Positions 47,153 through 55,709 of a stretch of DNA of 64,000 bases are shown in pieces. This stretch comes from Clostridia bacterium. GTDB taxonomy: Bacteria > Bacillota > Clostridia > UMGS1840 > HGM11507. The stretch is from positions 62,001 through 126,000 of the forward strand of contig JAFQLQ010000002.1 of assembly GCA_017414505.1 (NCBI GenBank), given 5' to 3'. The position numbers and the translations under genes are program-made. Within the stretch, counting starts at the first letter, position 1. The number at the start of each line of letters is the position of its first letter. Under the pieces are notes generated by a model. It was not told the DNA's origin and did not search any database. It saw only the letters and a list, made by a program, of their open reading frames with translations.

Positions 47153-47761
47153 TTAGTACAAGGATACAGGTTCCCAACCGTAATGCTTAATATAATTAAT
47201 ATTTAAACCATTATACTCTGCGTACATACGCATAAATTCTATCTCGGACTGCTCGTTATTATGGGTTTCCATAAATTTATTGTAAAGTCCTGTGTCATCT
47301 TTTGTAAATTCTTTAATACTTTCGGCGTAGTGTGCCCCATCATCTGCTTTATCTACAGACACAACACTATAACCGTTTTCGGTTTCTTTTAAATGGAAAC
47401 AGGCAGGCATCTCTCCGCCGCCACCCTGCACCATGGTATCCCCCTCCAACCGGTAGCCCGCCGACCAGAAATTACCAAACACAAGATGTTCACCGTTACT
47501 GTCGGTCTCCTTTAAAATTATAAATGAGGGAATCCAAACATCACCATAGCTGGCATGCCGCTCAGCCTCTTCCTCAAACCAGTCACAAATAGCTGCAATG
47601 GCAGGATTATCGCCAACATATGTAAAAGATGGCATTTGTGTTCCATCCTTCTGGGTAATGTTAAATTTAGGCCCTCCCGAAGCAAGCGGTGGTATATCTT
47701 TGTTTTTACCGCAACTGCATAAAAGAAGGACAGTAAACATAATTATCATTAATTTTTTCAT
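47153..47761 (-). CDS. Lipoprotein of unknown function
   Basis: 202 residues. A lipoprotein signal peptide MKKLMIIMFTVLLLCSCG with the lipobox cysteine at about residue 17, so the protein is anchored to the outer face of the membrane. The mature part contains aromatic- and glycine-containing strands (SAGYRLEGDTMVQGGGGEM) and no motif I know. AAAAGGATG precedes ATG 47761. Stands alone between recD2 and the HAD gene. Confidence 0.72.
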   Translation of the reverse strand: MKKLMIIMFTVLLLCSCGKNKDIPPLASGGPKFNITQKDGTQMPSFTYVGDNPAIAAICDWFEEEAERHASYGDVWIPSFIILKETDSNGEHLVFGNFWSAGYRLEGDTMVQGGGGEMPACFHLKETENGYSVVSVDKADDGAHYAESIKEFTKDDTGLYNKFMETHNNEQSEIEFMRMYAEYNGLNINYIKHYGWEPVSLY

Positions 47762-47788
47762 ATAAACACATCCTTTTAAACACTGCAG

Positions 47789-48607
47789 TTATTTATACTT
47801 ATTATTCTCCAGATCATAAATCACCTGTGCAATTGCATGTTCTTCGTTGCTCACCGTTATGTAATCAGCCTCGCTAAGAGCCTCTTCACACGCATTGGAA
47901 ACCGCAATTCCCGTTCCTGCCGCTTTAAACATAGAAATATCATTATTGTAATCGCCTATGGCAATTGTCTTATTATTATCAATATTCAAAATACGGCAAA
48001 GATTGGTAACGGCTGTACCTTTTCCTATTCCGCCCGGTAAAATTTCATACAAGGTTTTTTCCGAACGTATAAAATCAAATTTTTCAGCCAAAGGATGAGA
48101 TTTTAAGACATTTTCTATCATTGTAATTTCTTCGTCTTCTTCAGTTCCGAATATTATTTTTGCAATTGGTTCTTTAATTTCAGTATAATGACAAACATAA
48201 TTTTTCGCATTTGTTATTTCTCTGAATTTCTGCATTGTAATGTTATCCTTACTGAAATAGGATTTTTCAAATGTACAAACCTGAATCCCCACCTCAGGAA
48301 AACTTTCATCAATACATTTAATCAGTTCTGAAACATTATCCGGCATAACGCTTGTCCAGAGGTACTTCTTTAATATACAATCGTACAATCCTCCGCCGTT
48401 AACACATCCAACAGGGGCATTTGGCTTAACCTGATTTGCAATATCAGCAACAAATTCCGGCATTCTTCCCGTAACAAAGGTGAAATATCCGCCTTCACGT
48501 TTAAAATATTCTATTGCTTCAAGATTCTCCTTTGATATGGTTTTATCATTTCTAAATAACGTTCCGTCAAGATCTGTACAAATCAAAAGTCCTTCAAATT
48601 TCCCCAT
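47789..48607 (-). CDS. HAD-superfamily (Cof-type) phosphatase
   Basis: 272 residues from ATG 48607 (AAAGGA nine bases upstream); the open frame continues upstream without a ribosome site. Motif I CTDLDGTLF, motif II in FVTGRMPEF, motif III lysine region near GIGKGTAV and motif IV GDYNNDISMF, with a C2-type cap in the middle, place it in the Cof/IIB group acting on phosphorylated sugars or flavins. Substrate unknown. Follows the PRTase-like gene after 74 bases. Confidence 0.9.
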   Translation of the reverse strand: MGKFEGLLICTDLDGTLFRNDKTISKENLEAIEYFKREGGYFTFVTGRMPEFVADIANQVKPNAPVGCVNGGGLYDCILKKYLWTSVMPDNVSELIKCIDESFPEVGIQVCTFEKSYFSKDNITMQKFREITNAKNYVCHYTEIKEPIAKIIFGTEEDEEITMIENVLKSHPLAEKFDFIRSEKTLYEILPGGIGKGTAVTNLCRILNIDNNKTIAIGDYNNDISMFKAAGTGIAVSNACEEALSEADYITVSNEEHAIAQVIYDLENNKYK

Positions 48608-48681
48608 ATTCCGATTCCTTTCAGTATTATTTATGATAACTACAACCGACAATAGCAAAAAGCTATTGCCGGCCGATAAAA

Positions 48682-49329
48682 TTATTTCAAAGCTGAATAT
48701 CCGTGACAATTTATAAGTGCATCAATTTTCTGTCCTGCTTTGCAAAGCGGGCATTCGTGAGCAGGATAACTGTTATAATCACCCAAAAACTGAGGATCAA
48801 AACAGGAATACACAGGAAGACCGCTTCTGCTGTTTTCCACTGTTGAGAAAATAGCTGAAACACCGGTAGGCAATCCTCCGTAATAATTGATTGCATCTAT
48901 TGCCGATTCAACGGTTTTACCGGATGAGTAGGATACTGCCAGAACCATAACGTGCTTTCCTTCAATCATAGGAACAATATTATCACGGAAAAGAAGCTGA
49001 CTTGAATTTGTTATTTCCGGTGTAACCACATATATTGTTTTATGTGCATTCATATTAACAAAATCAGCCTTCGTAAGCTGGTCGGCAAGACAAGCGCCGA
49101 TAACCTCTGTTCCATCCAGACATAAAATTGTATCTACTATTGTAGTATGGCCAAAATATGAACTCAGCTCCTCAGCAACAGCTTTTGCTTCTGAAAGTCT
49201 TGCTTTCTGAGCCACAACATCAATATAATAATTACTGTGGCGGTCATTTGTTGCAAAATGGCCTTTCGCCACACGCAGGAATAGATTTTTTCTTTTGGTT
49301 GTATGTTTCACACTGTTTAAATTTGACAT
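48682..49329 (-). CDS. Orotate phosphoribosyltransferase-like protein with an altered PRPP loop
   Basis: 215 residues. The fold markers of type I phosphoribosyltransferases are present: VDTILCLDGTEVIGACLAD and a PRPP-loop-like strand-loop-helix VMVLAVSYSSGKTVESAI (about 124-141), but the two acidic residues that normally open this loop are missing (AVS replaces the DD). The C-terminal HECPLCKAGQKIDAL has a CxxC. I recall close relatives annotated as orotate phosphoribosyltransferase in Clostridia, so it may be an altered enzyme or a binding/regulatory relative. GGAGG-like sequence precedes ATG 49329. Confidence 0.75.
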   Translation of the reverse strand: MSNLNSVKHTTKRKNLFLRVAKGHFATNDRHSNYYIDVVAQKARLSEAKAVAEELSSYFGHTTIVDTILCLDGTEVIGACLADQLTKADFVNMNAHKTIYVVTPEITNSSQLLFRDNIVPMIEGKHVMVLAVSYSSGKTVESAIDAINYYGGLPTGVSAIFSTVENSRSGLPVYSCFDPQFLGDYNSYPAHECPLCKAGQKIDALINCHGYSALK

Positions 49330-49414
49330 AAGGTTTTCCTCCCTTTTTATTTTATAATACTATATTAAGTGAATTTTTTCAAGAGTATTAAAAAAATTCG
49401 TAAAATTTTTTGTC

Positions 49415-49443
49415 TTGAATAAAACCTTATATTATGTTAAAAT
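49415..49443 (+). promoter_or_regulatory. Promoter of the DNA glycosylase gene
   Basis: TTGAAT (49415-49420) and TAAAAT (49438-49443) with a 17-base spacer, directly before the AAGGAG ribosome site. Confidence 0.7.
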
Positions 49444-49462
49444 ACAAAAAAGGAGCGATTCT

Positions 49463-49939
49463 ATGATTATTCACCCATTTCCGCCGTTATACGACGAAAA
49501 TTCAAAAATTCTTATTCTCGGAAGTTTTCCGTCAGTTAAATCCCGAGAACAGTTATTCTTTTACGGGCATCCGCAAAACCGTTTCTGGAAAGTTATTGCA
49601 GGTATTTTCAATTCACCTGTTCCCGTAACTATTGAAGAAAAACGTTCTCTTCTTATTTCAAACAACATTGCTTTATGGGATGTTATCGCTTCCTGCGATA
49701 TAACAGGAAGTTCCGACAGTTCCATAAAGAATGTAAAGGTTAACGACTTGTCAGTTATTCTTGATAATTCAAAGGTGGAAAAAATTTTTGTAAACGGAAA
49801 AACCGCTGAAAAATATTTTAACAAATATACAAAAAACATTATAAAAAAAGACGCCGTAGTTCTCCCCTCCACCTCACCAGCAAATGCGGCATGGTCGGTA
49901 GAAAAACTTACAGACGCCTGGAAAGTTATAAAATTTTAA
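49463..49939 (+). CDS. DNA-deoxyinosine (hypoxanthine) glycosylase, UDG superfamily
   Basis: 158 residues from ATG 49463 (AAGGAG upstream). ILGSFPSVKSRE and HPQNRFWKVI are the motifs of the clostridial hypoxanthine-DNA glycosylase group of the uracil-DNA-glycosylase superfamily; LPSTSPANAAW is the C-terminal motif. Removes deaminated bases as the first step of base excision repair. It ends four bases inside the tail of the opposite M56 gene. Confidence 0.88.
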   Translation: MIIHPFPPLYDENSKILILGSFPSVKSREQLFFYGHPQNRFWKVIAGIFNSPVPVTIEEKRSLLISNNIALWDVIASCDITGSSDSSIKNVKVNDLSVILDNSKVEKIFVNGKTAEKYFNKYTKNIIKKDAVVLPSTSPANAAWSVEKLTDAWKVIKF

Positions 49940-52284
49940 TATTTTCTTCTTATAAGTTTAAATTCTTCTTCCGCTTTTTCTCCTGAATATTCCTTATTTA
50001 CAAAAGTTGTTTCAGAACAGGAGGTATAAAGAATTTCACCGTTGATAACTTTAAACATTATATCGTAATTCCACTGCTGTGCGTAAGGTGAAAACCTTTC
50101 AAATCTTCCTTGTATATTATGAGAAATATTTTCCGCTACAACAGGAAAAACAAGTGTATTGCCATCGGTTTCTTTTGTTTTCCATTCAAACATATTTCCA
50201 TACGGAGATGTTCCGTAATCAGCGGCGGCAACATCCCAGTAATCAAAGCTTTCTTTTACGGTTACTTCAATATATTTTCTGTCTGAGGATAAACTGATTT
50301 CAAATGGCAAGTGTTCAAGCTTTACAGCACGAACTTTCTGCTCTCCGCTGTTAAACATTTCAGATCCGGAGTTGGATGACCAGATTAAGCGTATATCGTC
50401 AACCTTTTCAGTTATTTTGCTTATCGTAAATGCACCATAAAAATCATCTCCGAAATCAAAAACAACCGTTTCTCCCACCTGTCCGAAAAGTCCGCGTATT
50501 TCACCTTTAAATTCATCTGTGGTTTTGCTTTGACGGGTAAGCTTAGTATAAACAATTTTATTATCTTCGGTATACTCAACATTCGAACTGTCGGTACCTA
50601 AATAACCAATATCTTCCAGATGAAGAAATACATTTATCAAAGATAACTTTCTGTTTACTGATACACTGTATTCATAATTTTCTTTCGGAATTTCCAGTTC
50701 TTCACCTTTATACATCAACTTTTGCGGTTCAAGCCAGATATCATCTGTGCCATCGCTTTCATACAATGAAGCTCTCAATTGATCGGTTTCATATATGCTG
50801 TTGATTATATCCTCACTTTTTAACCCAAAATTAAGATTTTCAATATAAAAACCATCTTCAAGTATAAGGTCGGAAAATCCTCTGCTATTTCCGTCAGGAA
50901 CATTGGTGATATTTCCGTAGCTGTTTTCTATAATCGGACTTCCGTTTCGGTAAACCGAAAAATATCCGCACCACACATTACCGTCACAAATACTTTTTTC
51001 AAATTTTTCCATTCTTACATCAAGAAGCTGTAACCCTTCTACTTCTTTTGCAGAATTATTTTCCCGAGCTTTAATAAGCCTCATTGGCTTAATACATATT
51101 CCATCGGATTTAATAATGCAATAAAAGTTTTTATAAAACGGCGAATTAATAAGTATTGTTTCACGAACTGTTTCTCCTACAGGACCTTCAAAAGTATCTG
51201 CTTCCCCGTTTACCGTTTTAATATCCAGCGAATACCCACCGTTATCCGTAACTTTATTTATTATATAAGCTGATTCAACGGGATTTATTTCATTCACGGC
51301 AGATGCACCTGCTAAATTGGCAACTAACAATATCATCGCAAGAATTATACAGGGAATTTTAAACATTTTTCTCTTATTCATAATTGCCTCCATTCTGTTT
51401 TTAACCTTTTTGGCATCCTCCGATAAAAATGCTCCGCAGCGTATTCCTGAAATATTGTTTTTTACAGAATGAAGAATTGCTGCAGAATAATTTTTTCTCT
51501 CGTTATCTCCAAGAATTTTCACAGTTTTTTCATCGCAGGAATATTCCATTTCTTTTCGTATAATGTGTTCCATAATACAGACAGCAGGATTAAACCAATG
51601 TAATATTCTTACAACAGACACCGCAAGCATATACAGTAAATCCTTTCTTTTTATATGAACAAGCTCGTGACAAAGAATATATTGTAAATCTTCGGTATTT
51701 ACATTGGACGGAATTATAACAACAGGTTTTATTATTCCTGTAACAAACGGCGATAAATCCGCGTTTACCGTTTTCAGCTCAACATTCCGATAAAGCTTGA
51801 TTTTCTCCGCTGTTATTTCAAGAATTTTTTTCATTTCGTTATCAGGCTCATTTGTAATTCTTTTAAGCTTTGTGTAAAATTTTATCCTGACATATAATTG
51901 TCTTAATAATAAAATTCCGCTTATAACAAACCATATCAAAAAAAGTGTAAAAATTAAATCAATATTCCGCCTTTCCGACTTAACCGGTATTTCTCTTGTT
52001 TCATGTATTGTTTCCACTTCGCTCTGAGTCTGCTCCGATAAATTGTTGGTTATAATTTCCGGTAGAAATTCATTCTGAGGAATTTGAAATTCATTAACAT
52101 TAACAATATTCAATCTGACAGGAACAACAAACATTATAAGCGTTATTATCCATATATAATACTTAAAAGTATGATTAATTTTCCTGCCAAACAGCCCACA
52201 GCAAAGCAAAGAAATAAGAAAAGATATTGTTCCGGCTATGCTTAAAAACAAAATACTGTACAATAAAAATTTTACCAAAGACAT
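49936..52284 (-). CDS. BlaR1-type M56 membrane metallopeptidase sensor
   Basis: About 782 residues. Four transmembrane helices (about 5-30, 40-60, 110-130, 310-330) and the zinc site HELVH (about 206-210) with a downstream ECDE-like segment. In the family the cytoplasmic protease domain destroys a BlaI-type repressor upon ligand binding. The extracellular C-terminal part (about 340-782) has no penicillin-binding SxxK site and I do not recognise it. Starts near the BlaI stop; AGGAG favours TTG 52278 by spacing (9 bases), while ATG 52284 is only three bases from it. Confidence 0.88.
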   Translation of the reverse strand: MSLVKFLLYSILFLSIAGTISFLISLLCCGLFGRKINHTFKYYIWIITLIMFVVPVRLNIVNVNEFQIPQNEFLPEIITNNLSEQTQSEVETIHETREIPVKSERRNIDLIFTLFLIWFVISGILLLRQLYVRIKFYTKLKRITNEPDNEMKKILEITAEKIKLYRNVELKTVNADLSPFVTGIIKPVVIIPSNVNTEDLQYILCHELVHIKRKDLLYMLAVSVVRILHWFNPAVCIMEHIIRKEMEYSCDEKTVKILGDNERKNYSAAILHSVKNNISGIRCGAFLSEDAKKVKNRMEAIMNKRKMFKIPCIILAMILLVANLAGASAVNEINPVESAYIINKVTDNGGYSLDIKTVNGEADTFEGPVGETVRETILINSPFYKNFYCIIKSDGICIKPMRLIKARENNSAKEVEGLQLLDVRMEKFEKSICDGNVWCGYFSVYRNGSPIIENSYGNITNVPDGNSRGFSDLILEDGFYIENLNFGLKSEDIINSIYETDQLRASLYESDGTDDIWLEPQKLMYKGEELEIPKENYEYSVSVNRKLSLINVFLHLEDIGYLGTDSSNVEYTEDNKIVYTKLTRQSKTTDEFKGEIRGLFGQVGETVVFDFGDDFYGAFTISKITEKVDDIRLIWSSNSGSEMFNSGEQKVRAVKLEHLPFEISLSSDRKYIEVTVKESFDYWDVAAADYGTSPYGNMFEWKTKETDGNTLVFPVVAENISHNIQGRFERFSPYAQQWNYDIMFKVINGEILYTSCSETTFVNKEYSGEKAEEEFKLIRRKY

Positions 52285-52290
52285 CAACTC

Positions 52291-52656
52291 CTATTCAAGC
52301 TTATCCAGCCAGTTAAGAAGAGAATTATAATCATCGTCGTTGATTTTTTTTGCAAACAGCGAAGCTACAAGGCTTTTTGCTGAACCGTTATGAACAGTAT
52401 TTAAAAACTCCTCCGTTTCTTCAGTTTTGTACTGTTCTTTTGTGATTGCGGCACTATATACATTTATTCCGTTTTTCTTAGTCATATTAAGAAATCCTTT
52501 GTTTTTCAATCTTGTAACAAAAGTTGAAACTGTAGTATATTTTTTTTGCACCTTCATTCGCTCCGATATTTCAGGGATTGAAACTTCTTCCTCTAGCGAC
52601 CAGATTATTTCCATAATCTCCATTTCCGACTGTGATATTTTTCCGTTTTCTGACAT
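52291..52656 (-). CDS. BlaI/MecI-family transcriptional repressor
   Basis: 121 residues from ATG 52656, preceded by GGAGG. The winged-helix DNA-binding domain (about 5-75, EMEIMEIIWSLEEEVSI, KKYTTVSTFVTRLKNKGFL) and a C-terminal dimer/cleavage helix region (about 75-121) fit the family. Proteolysis by the co-transcribed M56 protein would release the operators upstream. Confidence 0.92.
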   Translation of the reverse strand: MSENGKISQSEMEIMEIIWSLEEEVSIPEISERMKVQKKYTTVSTFVTRLKNKGFLNMTKKNGINVYSAAITKEQYKTEETEEFLNTVHNGSAKSLVASLFAKKINDDDYNSLLNWLDKLE

Positions 52657-52690
52657 TTTAATTACCTCCAAAGATAAATTGCTGCAACAA

Positions 52691-52742
52691 TACTACACCT
52701 TGTAGTAATTACATTCTACATTATGTAGTAGTGTTTTGTCAA
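52691..52742 (-). promoter_or_regulatory. BlaI-type promoter with two TACTACA dyads
   Basis: On the minus strand TTGACA (52737-52742) and TAGAAT (about 18-base spacer). Two dyads lie over it: TACTACA-3-TGTAGTA (52691-52707) and TTCTACA-3-TGTAGTA (52714-52730), 23 bases apart. The TACA/TGTA form is the established recognition sequence of BlaI/MecI repressors, so this is autoregulation. Confidence 0.88.
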
Positions 52743-52759
52743 GAGTTTTTTTAAAAAAA

Positions 52760-52791
52760 ATATCACATTTTCATAAATGTGATATTTTTAC
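52760..52791. terminator. Bidirectional terminator between the BlaI promoter and the phosphoesterase gene
   Basis: ATATCACATTT and AAATGTGATAT arms, with A and T runs on either side; ends the leftward phosphoesterase transcript. Confidence 0.8.
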
Positions 52792-53489
52792 ATTATTTTA
52801 TACGGCATAAAATCTATATAATCGCTTGCTATAAGCTTAAATTCAGTACCATTTATGGTTTCGTTTATGGAAATATCCGTTTTGAGATTATGGAGATGAC
52901 CGTAAAAGCATTTTTTTATCTGATGCTTTTCAAGAATTTCCATGACAGGATTTATATTGTATTTTCCATATTTTATAATTGGCGGATAGTGAAGAAAAAC
53001 ATAAATTTCTTCAAATCCTTCTTTTTCCGCCTGAATTATGGAATTTTCAAGTCTTAAACATTCTCTGTTTTCTATTTTAAGCTCTTGTTCCGATTCGGGA
53101 GGTTTTGTTATATCATAGCTTTTTGTTCCGCAGATTGCCACATTTCCGCATTTTTTGAAGCTGTTATGAAGAATTTCAACGGTATCAAATCCGTTTTCTT
53201 CCAGGAATTTATTTATTTTGTTATGAGTGGCAAACCAGTAATCGTGATTACCTTTTAAAATAATTTTTCTGCCTTTTAATTCATTTATAAATTTAAAATC
53301 TTCATAGCTGTTCTCAAGATAAGTTGCCCACGAAATATCGCCCGGAACAACAACTGTATCCTCATCGGCAACAACACTGTTCCAGTTATTTTCAAGTTTT
53401 TTCACATAATTATCCCAGCCTTTGAAAATATCCATCGGCTTATCCTTTGAAAGAGGCAGATGCAAATCTGCAATGGTAAATAATGACAT
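52788..53489 (-). CDS. Metallophosphoesterase
   Basis: 233 residues with the calcineurin-type motifs DLHLPLS (DxH), VVPGDISWA (GDxx), LKGNHDYW (GNHD/E), and the final YGHLHN (GHxH). Short UPF-type clostridial phosphoesterase, cytoplasmic; substrate unknown. Confidence 0.9.
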   Translation of the reverse strand: MSLFTIADLHLPLSKDKPMDIFKGWDNYVKKLENNWNSVVADEDTVVVPGDISWATYLENSYEDFKFINELKGRKIILKGNHDYWFATHNKINKFLEENGFDTVEILHNSFKKCGNVAICGTKSYDITKPPESEQELKIENRECLRLENSIIQAEKEGFEEIYVFLHYPPIIKYGKYNINPVMEILEKHQIKKCFYGHLHNLKTDISINETINGTEFKLIASDYIDFMPYKIM

Positions 53490-53564
53490 TTATATTTTCT
53501 CCTTTTTGAGAAACAATATTAACACGCAAAAAGCGTAAATTTATCAACGAAAGGGTGTTTTAAC

Positions 53565-53717
53565 ATGGCTGATTGTAATAACAAAATATCTTGTTCAGCA
53601 GTAAACTGCATATACAACGATAAAAACGACCGCTGTACAGCTGAAAGCATCACAGTAACCCCCAGAGATGCAAAAAAAGCCTGCGATACAGAATGCGATA
53701 CTTTTAAATGCGAGTAA
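53565..53717 (+). CDS. DUF1540 mini-protein
   Basis: 50 residues with the spaced cysteine pattern SCSAVNCIYNDKNDRCTAES and CDTECDTFKCE, as in the DUF1540 family of small clostridial/bacillar cysteine proteins, usually metal- or sporulation-linked but without a proven function. AAAGGGTG lies nine bases before ATG 53565. Convergent with thrC. Confidence 0.85.
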   Translation: MADCNNKISCSAVNCIYNDKNDRCTAESITVTPRDAKKACDTECDTFKCE

Positions 53718-53726
53718 TGCTCAAAA

Positions 53727-53754
53727 AATAAAGGACGGGAAACCGTCCCTTATT
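53727..53754. terminator. Bidirectional terminator between the DUF1540 gene and thrC
   Basis: AATAAAGGACGG and CCGTCCCTTATT arms with a GAAA loop and one mismatch, flanked by A and T runs. Confidence 0.85.
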
Positions 53755-53757
53755 TTT

Positions 53758-55257
53758 TTATTTTACTTTTAAAAATTCTGAAACTGCGTTCTGCATATCT
53801 TCTTTTTTGCAGGAATCTGTAAATCTTACTGCTTTATTTTTAAGATTTGCCAAAGGAGCAGGAATTTTAGCACCGGTTACGGCTTCAAGCTCATCAATAA
53901 GCGAAAATTCATCGGATGCTTTATTGTAATCTTCCTTAACAGATGAAAGAACGCTTGCAACAAATTTATAAGGATTTGCAGTTGATGCAATAACAGAAAC
54001 GGTTTCATCCCCTGTTTCTTCCTTATACTTGTCATAAACCTTTTTAGCAACTGCGGTATGTGTATCAATAAGATAATTTTTCTCTTCAAAAACTTTCTTA
54101 ATGGTTTCTTTGGTAGCGTTATCGTCACAGAAACCGCCGTAGAAATTATCAGCAATTATTGCTTTTAAATCATCGGAAATTTCATATTTTCCGTTTGCGG
54201 AAAGCTCGCTCATATATTTTGAAGTTTTTTCTGCATCCTTACCCGAAATTTCATATAAAAATCTTTCAAGGTTACTGGAAATAAGTATATCCATAGAGGG
54301 TGAAATTGTAAGATAAAAATCTCTTGTTTTATCATACACACCTGTTTTTATAAAGTCTGTAAGTACATTATTGCTGTTGGATGCGCAAATCAGCTTATTA
54401 ACGGGAAGTCCCATTCTTTTTGCGTAGTATGCTGCAAGAATATTACCGAAATTACCGGTAGGAACTACAACGTTTATTTTGTCGCCAAGCTTGATTTTAT
54501 TATTTTTAATTAAATCACAGTAAGCTGAAAAATAGTAAACTACCTGAGGAACAAGTCTTCCGAAATTTATGGAGTTTGCAGAAGATAAAACAACTCCGTT
54601 TTCTGCAAGAAGCTTTTTATATTCTTCATCGGTGAAAATTTTCTTAACACCGTTCTGAGCATCGTCAAAGTTACCGAAAACGCCAGAAACACAAACATTG
54701 TTTCCTTCCTGAGAGTTCATCTGTCTTTGCTGAACCTGAGAAACACCGCTTTCGGGATAGAAAACCATAATTTTAGTTCCATCTACATCCTTAAAGCCTT
54801 CAAGTGCGGCTTTTCCGGTATCTCCGGAGGTTGCAACAAGAATTGTAACTGTTTTTGTTTCGCCGGTTTTCTTTATGGAAACTGTTAAAAGATGAGGAAG
54901 AATCTGAAGAGCCATATCCTTAAATGCACTTGTAGGGCCATGCCACAGCTCTAAGAAATATTCCTTATCGTTATACTCTTTTAACGGAGCAATAGCATCA
55001 GATTCAAATTTTTCTTTTGTATATGCGTTGTTAATGCAATTCCAGAGCTCGTCTTCGGTGAAATCTGTAAGGTATTTGGAAAGAACAAAAAAGGCTCTTT
55101 CTTTATAGCTTTTTTGAGATAACTCTGCAATTTCCTCCAAAGTTACAGACGGAAATGATTCGGGAACAAACAGTCCGCCCTCTTCGGACAAGCCCTGCTT
55201 GATAGCCTGCGCAGAAGTTATTTTTATATCATTATTTCTTGTACTGGAAAAATTCAT
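53758..55257 (-). CDS. thrC: Threonine synthase
   Basis: 499 residues from ATG 55257 (AAAGGA nine bases upstream). PLP-dependent conversion of O-phosphohomoserine to threonine. The lysine-containing GPTSAFKDMALQ is the PLP attachment site, ATSGDTGKAALEG the phosphate loop, and the long C-terminal region (beyond 350) places it in the longer ThrC type. Follows iscU after 20 bases, an unusual place for it; hom and the putative homoserine kinase are at the far left of the window. Confidence 0.96.
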   Translation of the reverse strand: MNFSSTRNNDIKITSAQAIKQGLSEEGGLFVPESFPSVTLEEIAELSQKSYKERAFFVLSKYLTDFTEDELWNCINNAYTKEKFESDAIAPLKEYNDKEYFLELWHGPTSAFKDMALQILPHLLTVSIKKTGETKTVTILVATSGDTGKAALEGFKDVDGTKIMVFYPESGVSQVQQRQMNSQEGNNVCVSGVFGNFDDAQNGVKKIFTDEEYKKLLAENGVVLSSANSINFGRLVPQVVYYFSAYCDLIKNNKIKLGDKINVVVPTGNFGNILAAYYAKRMGLPVNKLICASNSNNVLTDFIKTGVYDKTRDFYLTISPSMDILISSNLERFLYEISGKDAEKTSKYMSELSANGKYEISDDLKAIIADNFYGGFCDDNATKETIKKVFEEKNYLIDTHTAVAKKVYDKYKEETGDETVSVIASTANPYKFVASVLSSVKEDYNKASDEFSLIDELEAVTGAKIPAPLANLKNKAVRFTDSCKKEDMQNAVSEFLKVK

Positions 55258-55277
55258 AATTATATTTCCTTTCAAAT

Positions 55278-55709
55278 TTATTCGTGATGACAGTCACAAC
55301 CTGAGCAGCATCCATTGCAACCGCTAAGTTCCGGTGCTTCAATTCCGTTTTGTGTATAATAATCAAGAATTGCAGCTTTTACTGCCTCTTCTGCAAGAAC
55401 AGAACAGTGAATTTTCGCAGGAGGAAGTCCGTCTAACGCTTCAACTACGGCTTTATTGGTAATCTCCAAAGCTTCGCTTATGCTTTTTCCTTTTATCATT
55501 TCGGTAGCCATACTGCTTGTTGCAATAGCGGCTCCGCAACCAAAGGTTTTGAATTTAACGTCTTTAATTATATCATTTTCTATATCAAGATATATTTTCA
55601 TTATATCTCCGCATTTTGCGTTTCCAACTTCTCCTACTCCGCTTGCGTTTTCAATTTCGCCAACGTTTCTGGGATTGGAGAAATGATCCATAACTTTTTC
55701 GCTGTACAT
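55278..55709 (-). CDS. iscU: Iron-sulfur cluster scaffold protein IscU/NifU with a cysteine-histidine tail
   Basis: 143 residues. The three scaffold cysteines C33 (AKCGD, with D35), C58 (FGCGAAIATSSM) and C102 (KIHCSVLAEEA) are present, as in IscU/NifU. Beyond the usual end (about 122) there is an extra tail with SGCNGCCSGCDCHHE (C131, C134, C135, C138, C140, H141, H142), which could bind metal. Start codon overlaps the iscS stop by one base. No hscA/hscB or fdx is near. Confidence 0.95.
   Translation of the reverse strand: MYSEKVMDHFSNPRNVGEIENASGVGEVGNAKCGDIMKIYLDIENDIIKDVKFKTFGCGAAIATSSMATEMIKGKSISEALEITNKAVVEALDGLPPAKIHCSVLAEEAVKAAILDYYTQNGIEAPELSGCNGCCSGCDCHHE

Noticed and set aside
49936-52284. 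Penicillin-binding sensor domain in the M56 protein
   Set aside because: No SxxK/SxN/KTG set is present in the extracellular part, so beta-lactam sensing cannot be claimed.
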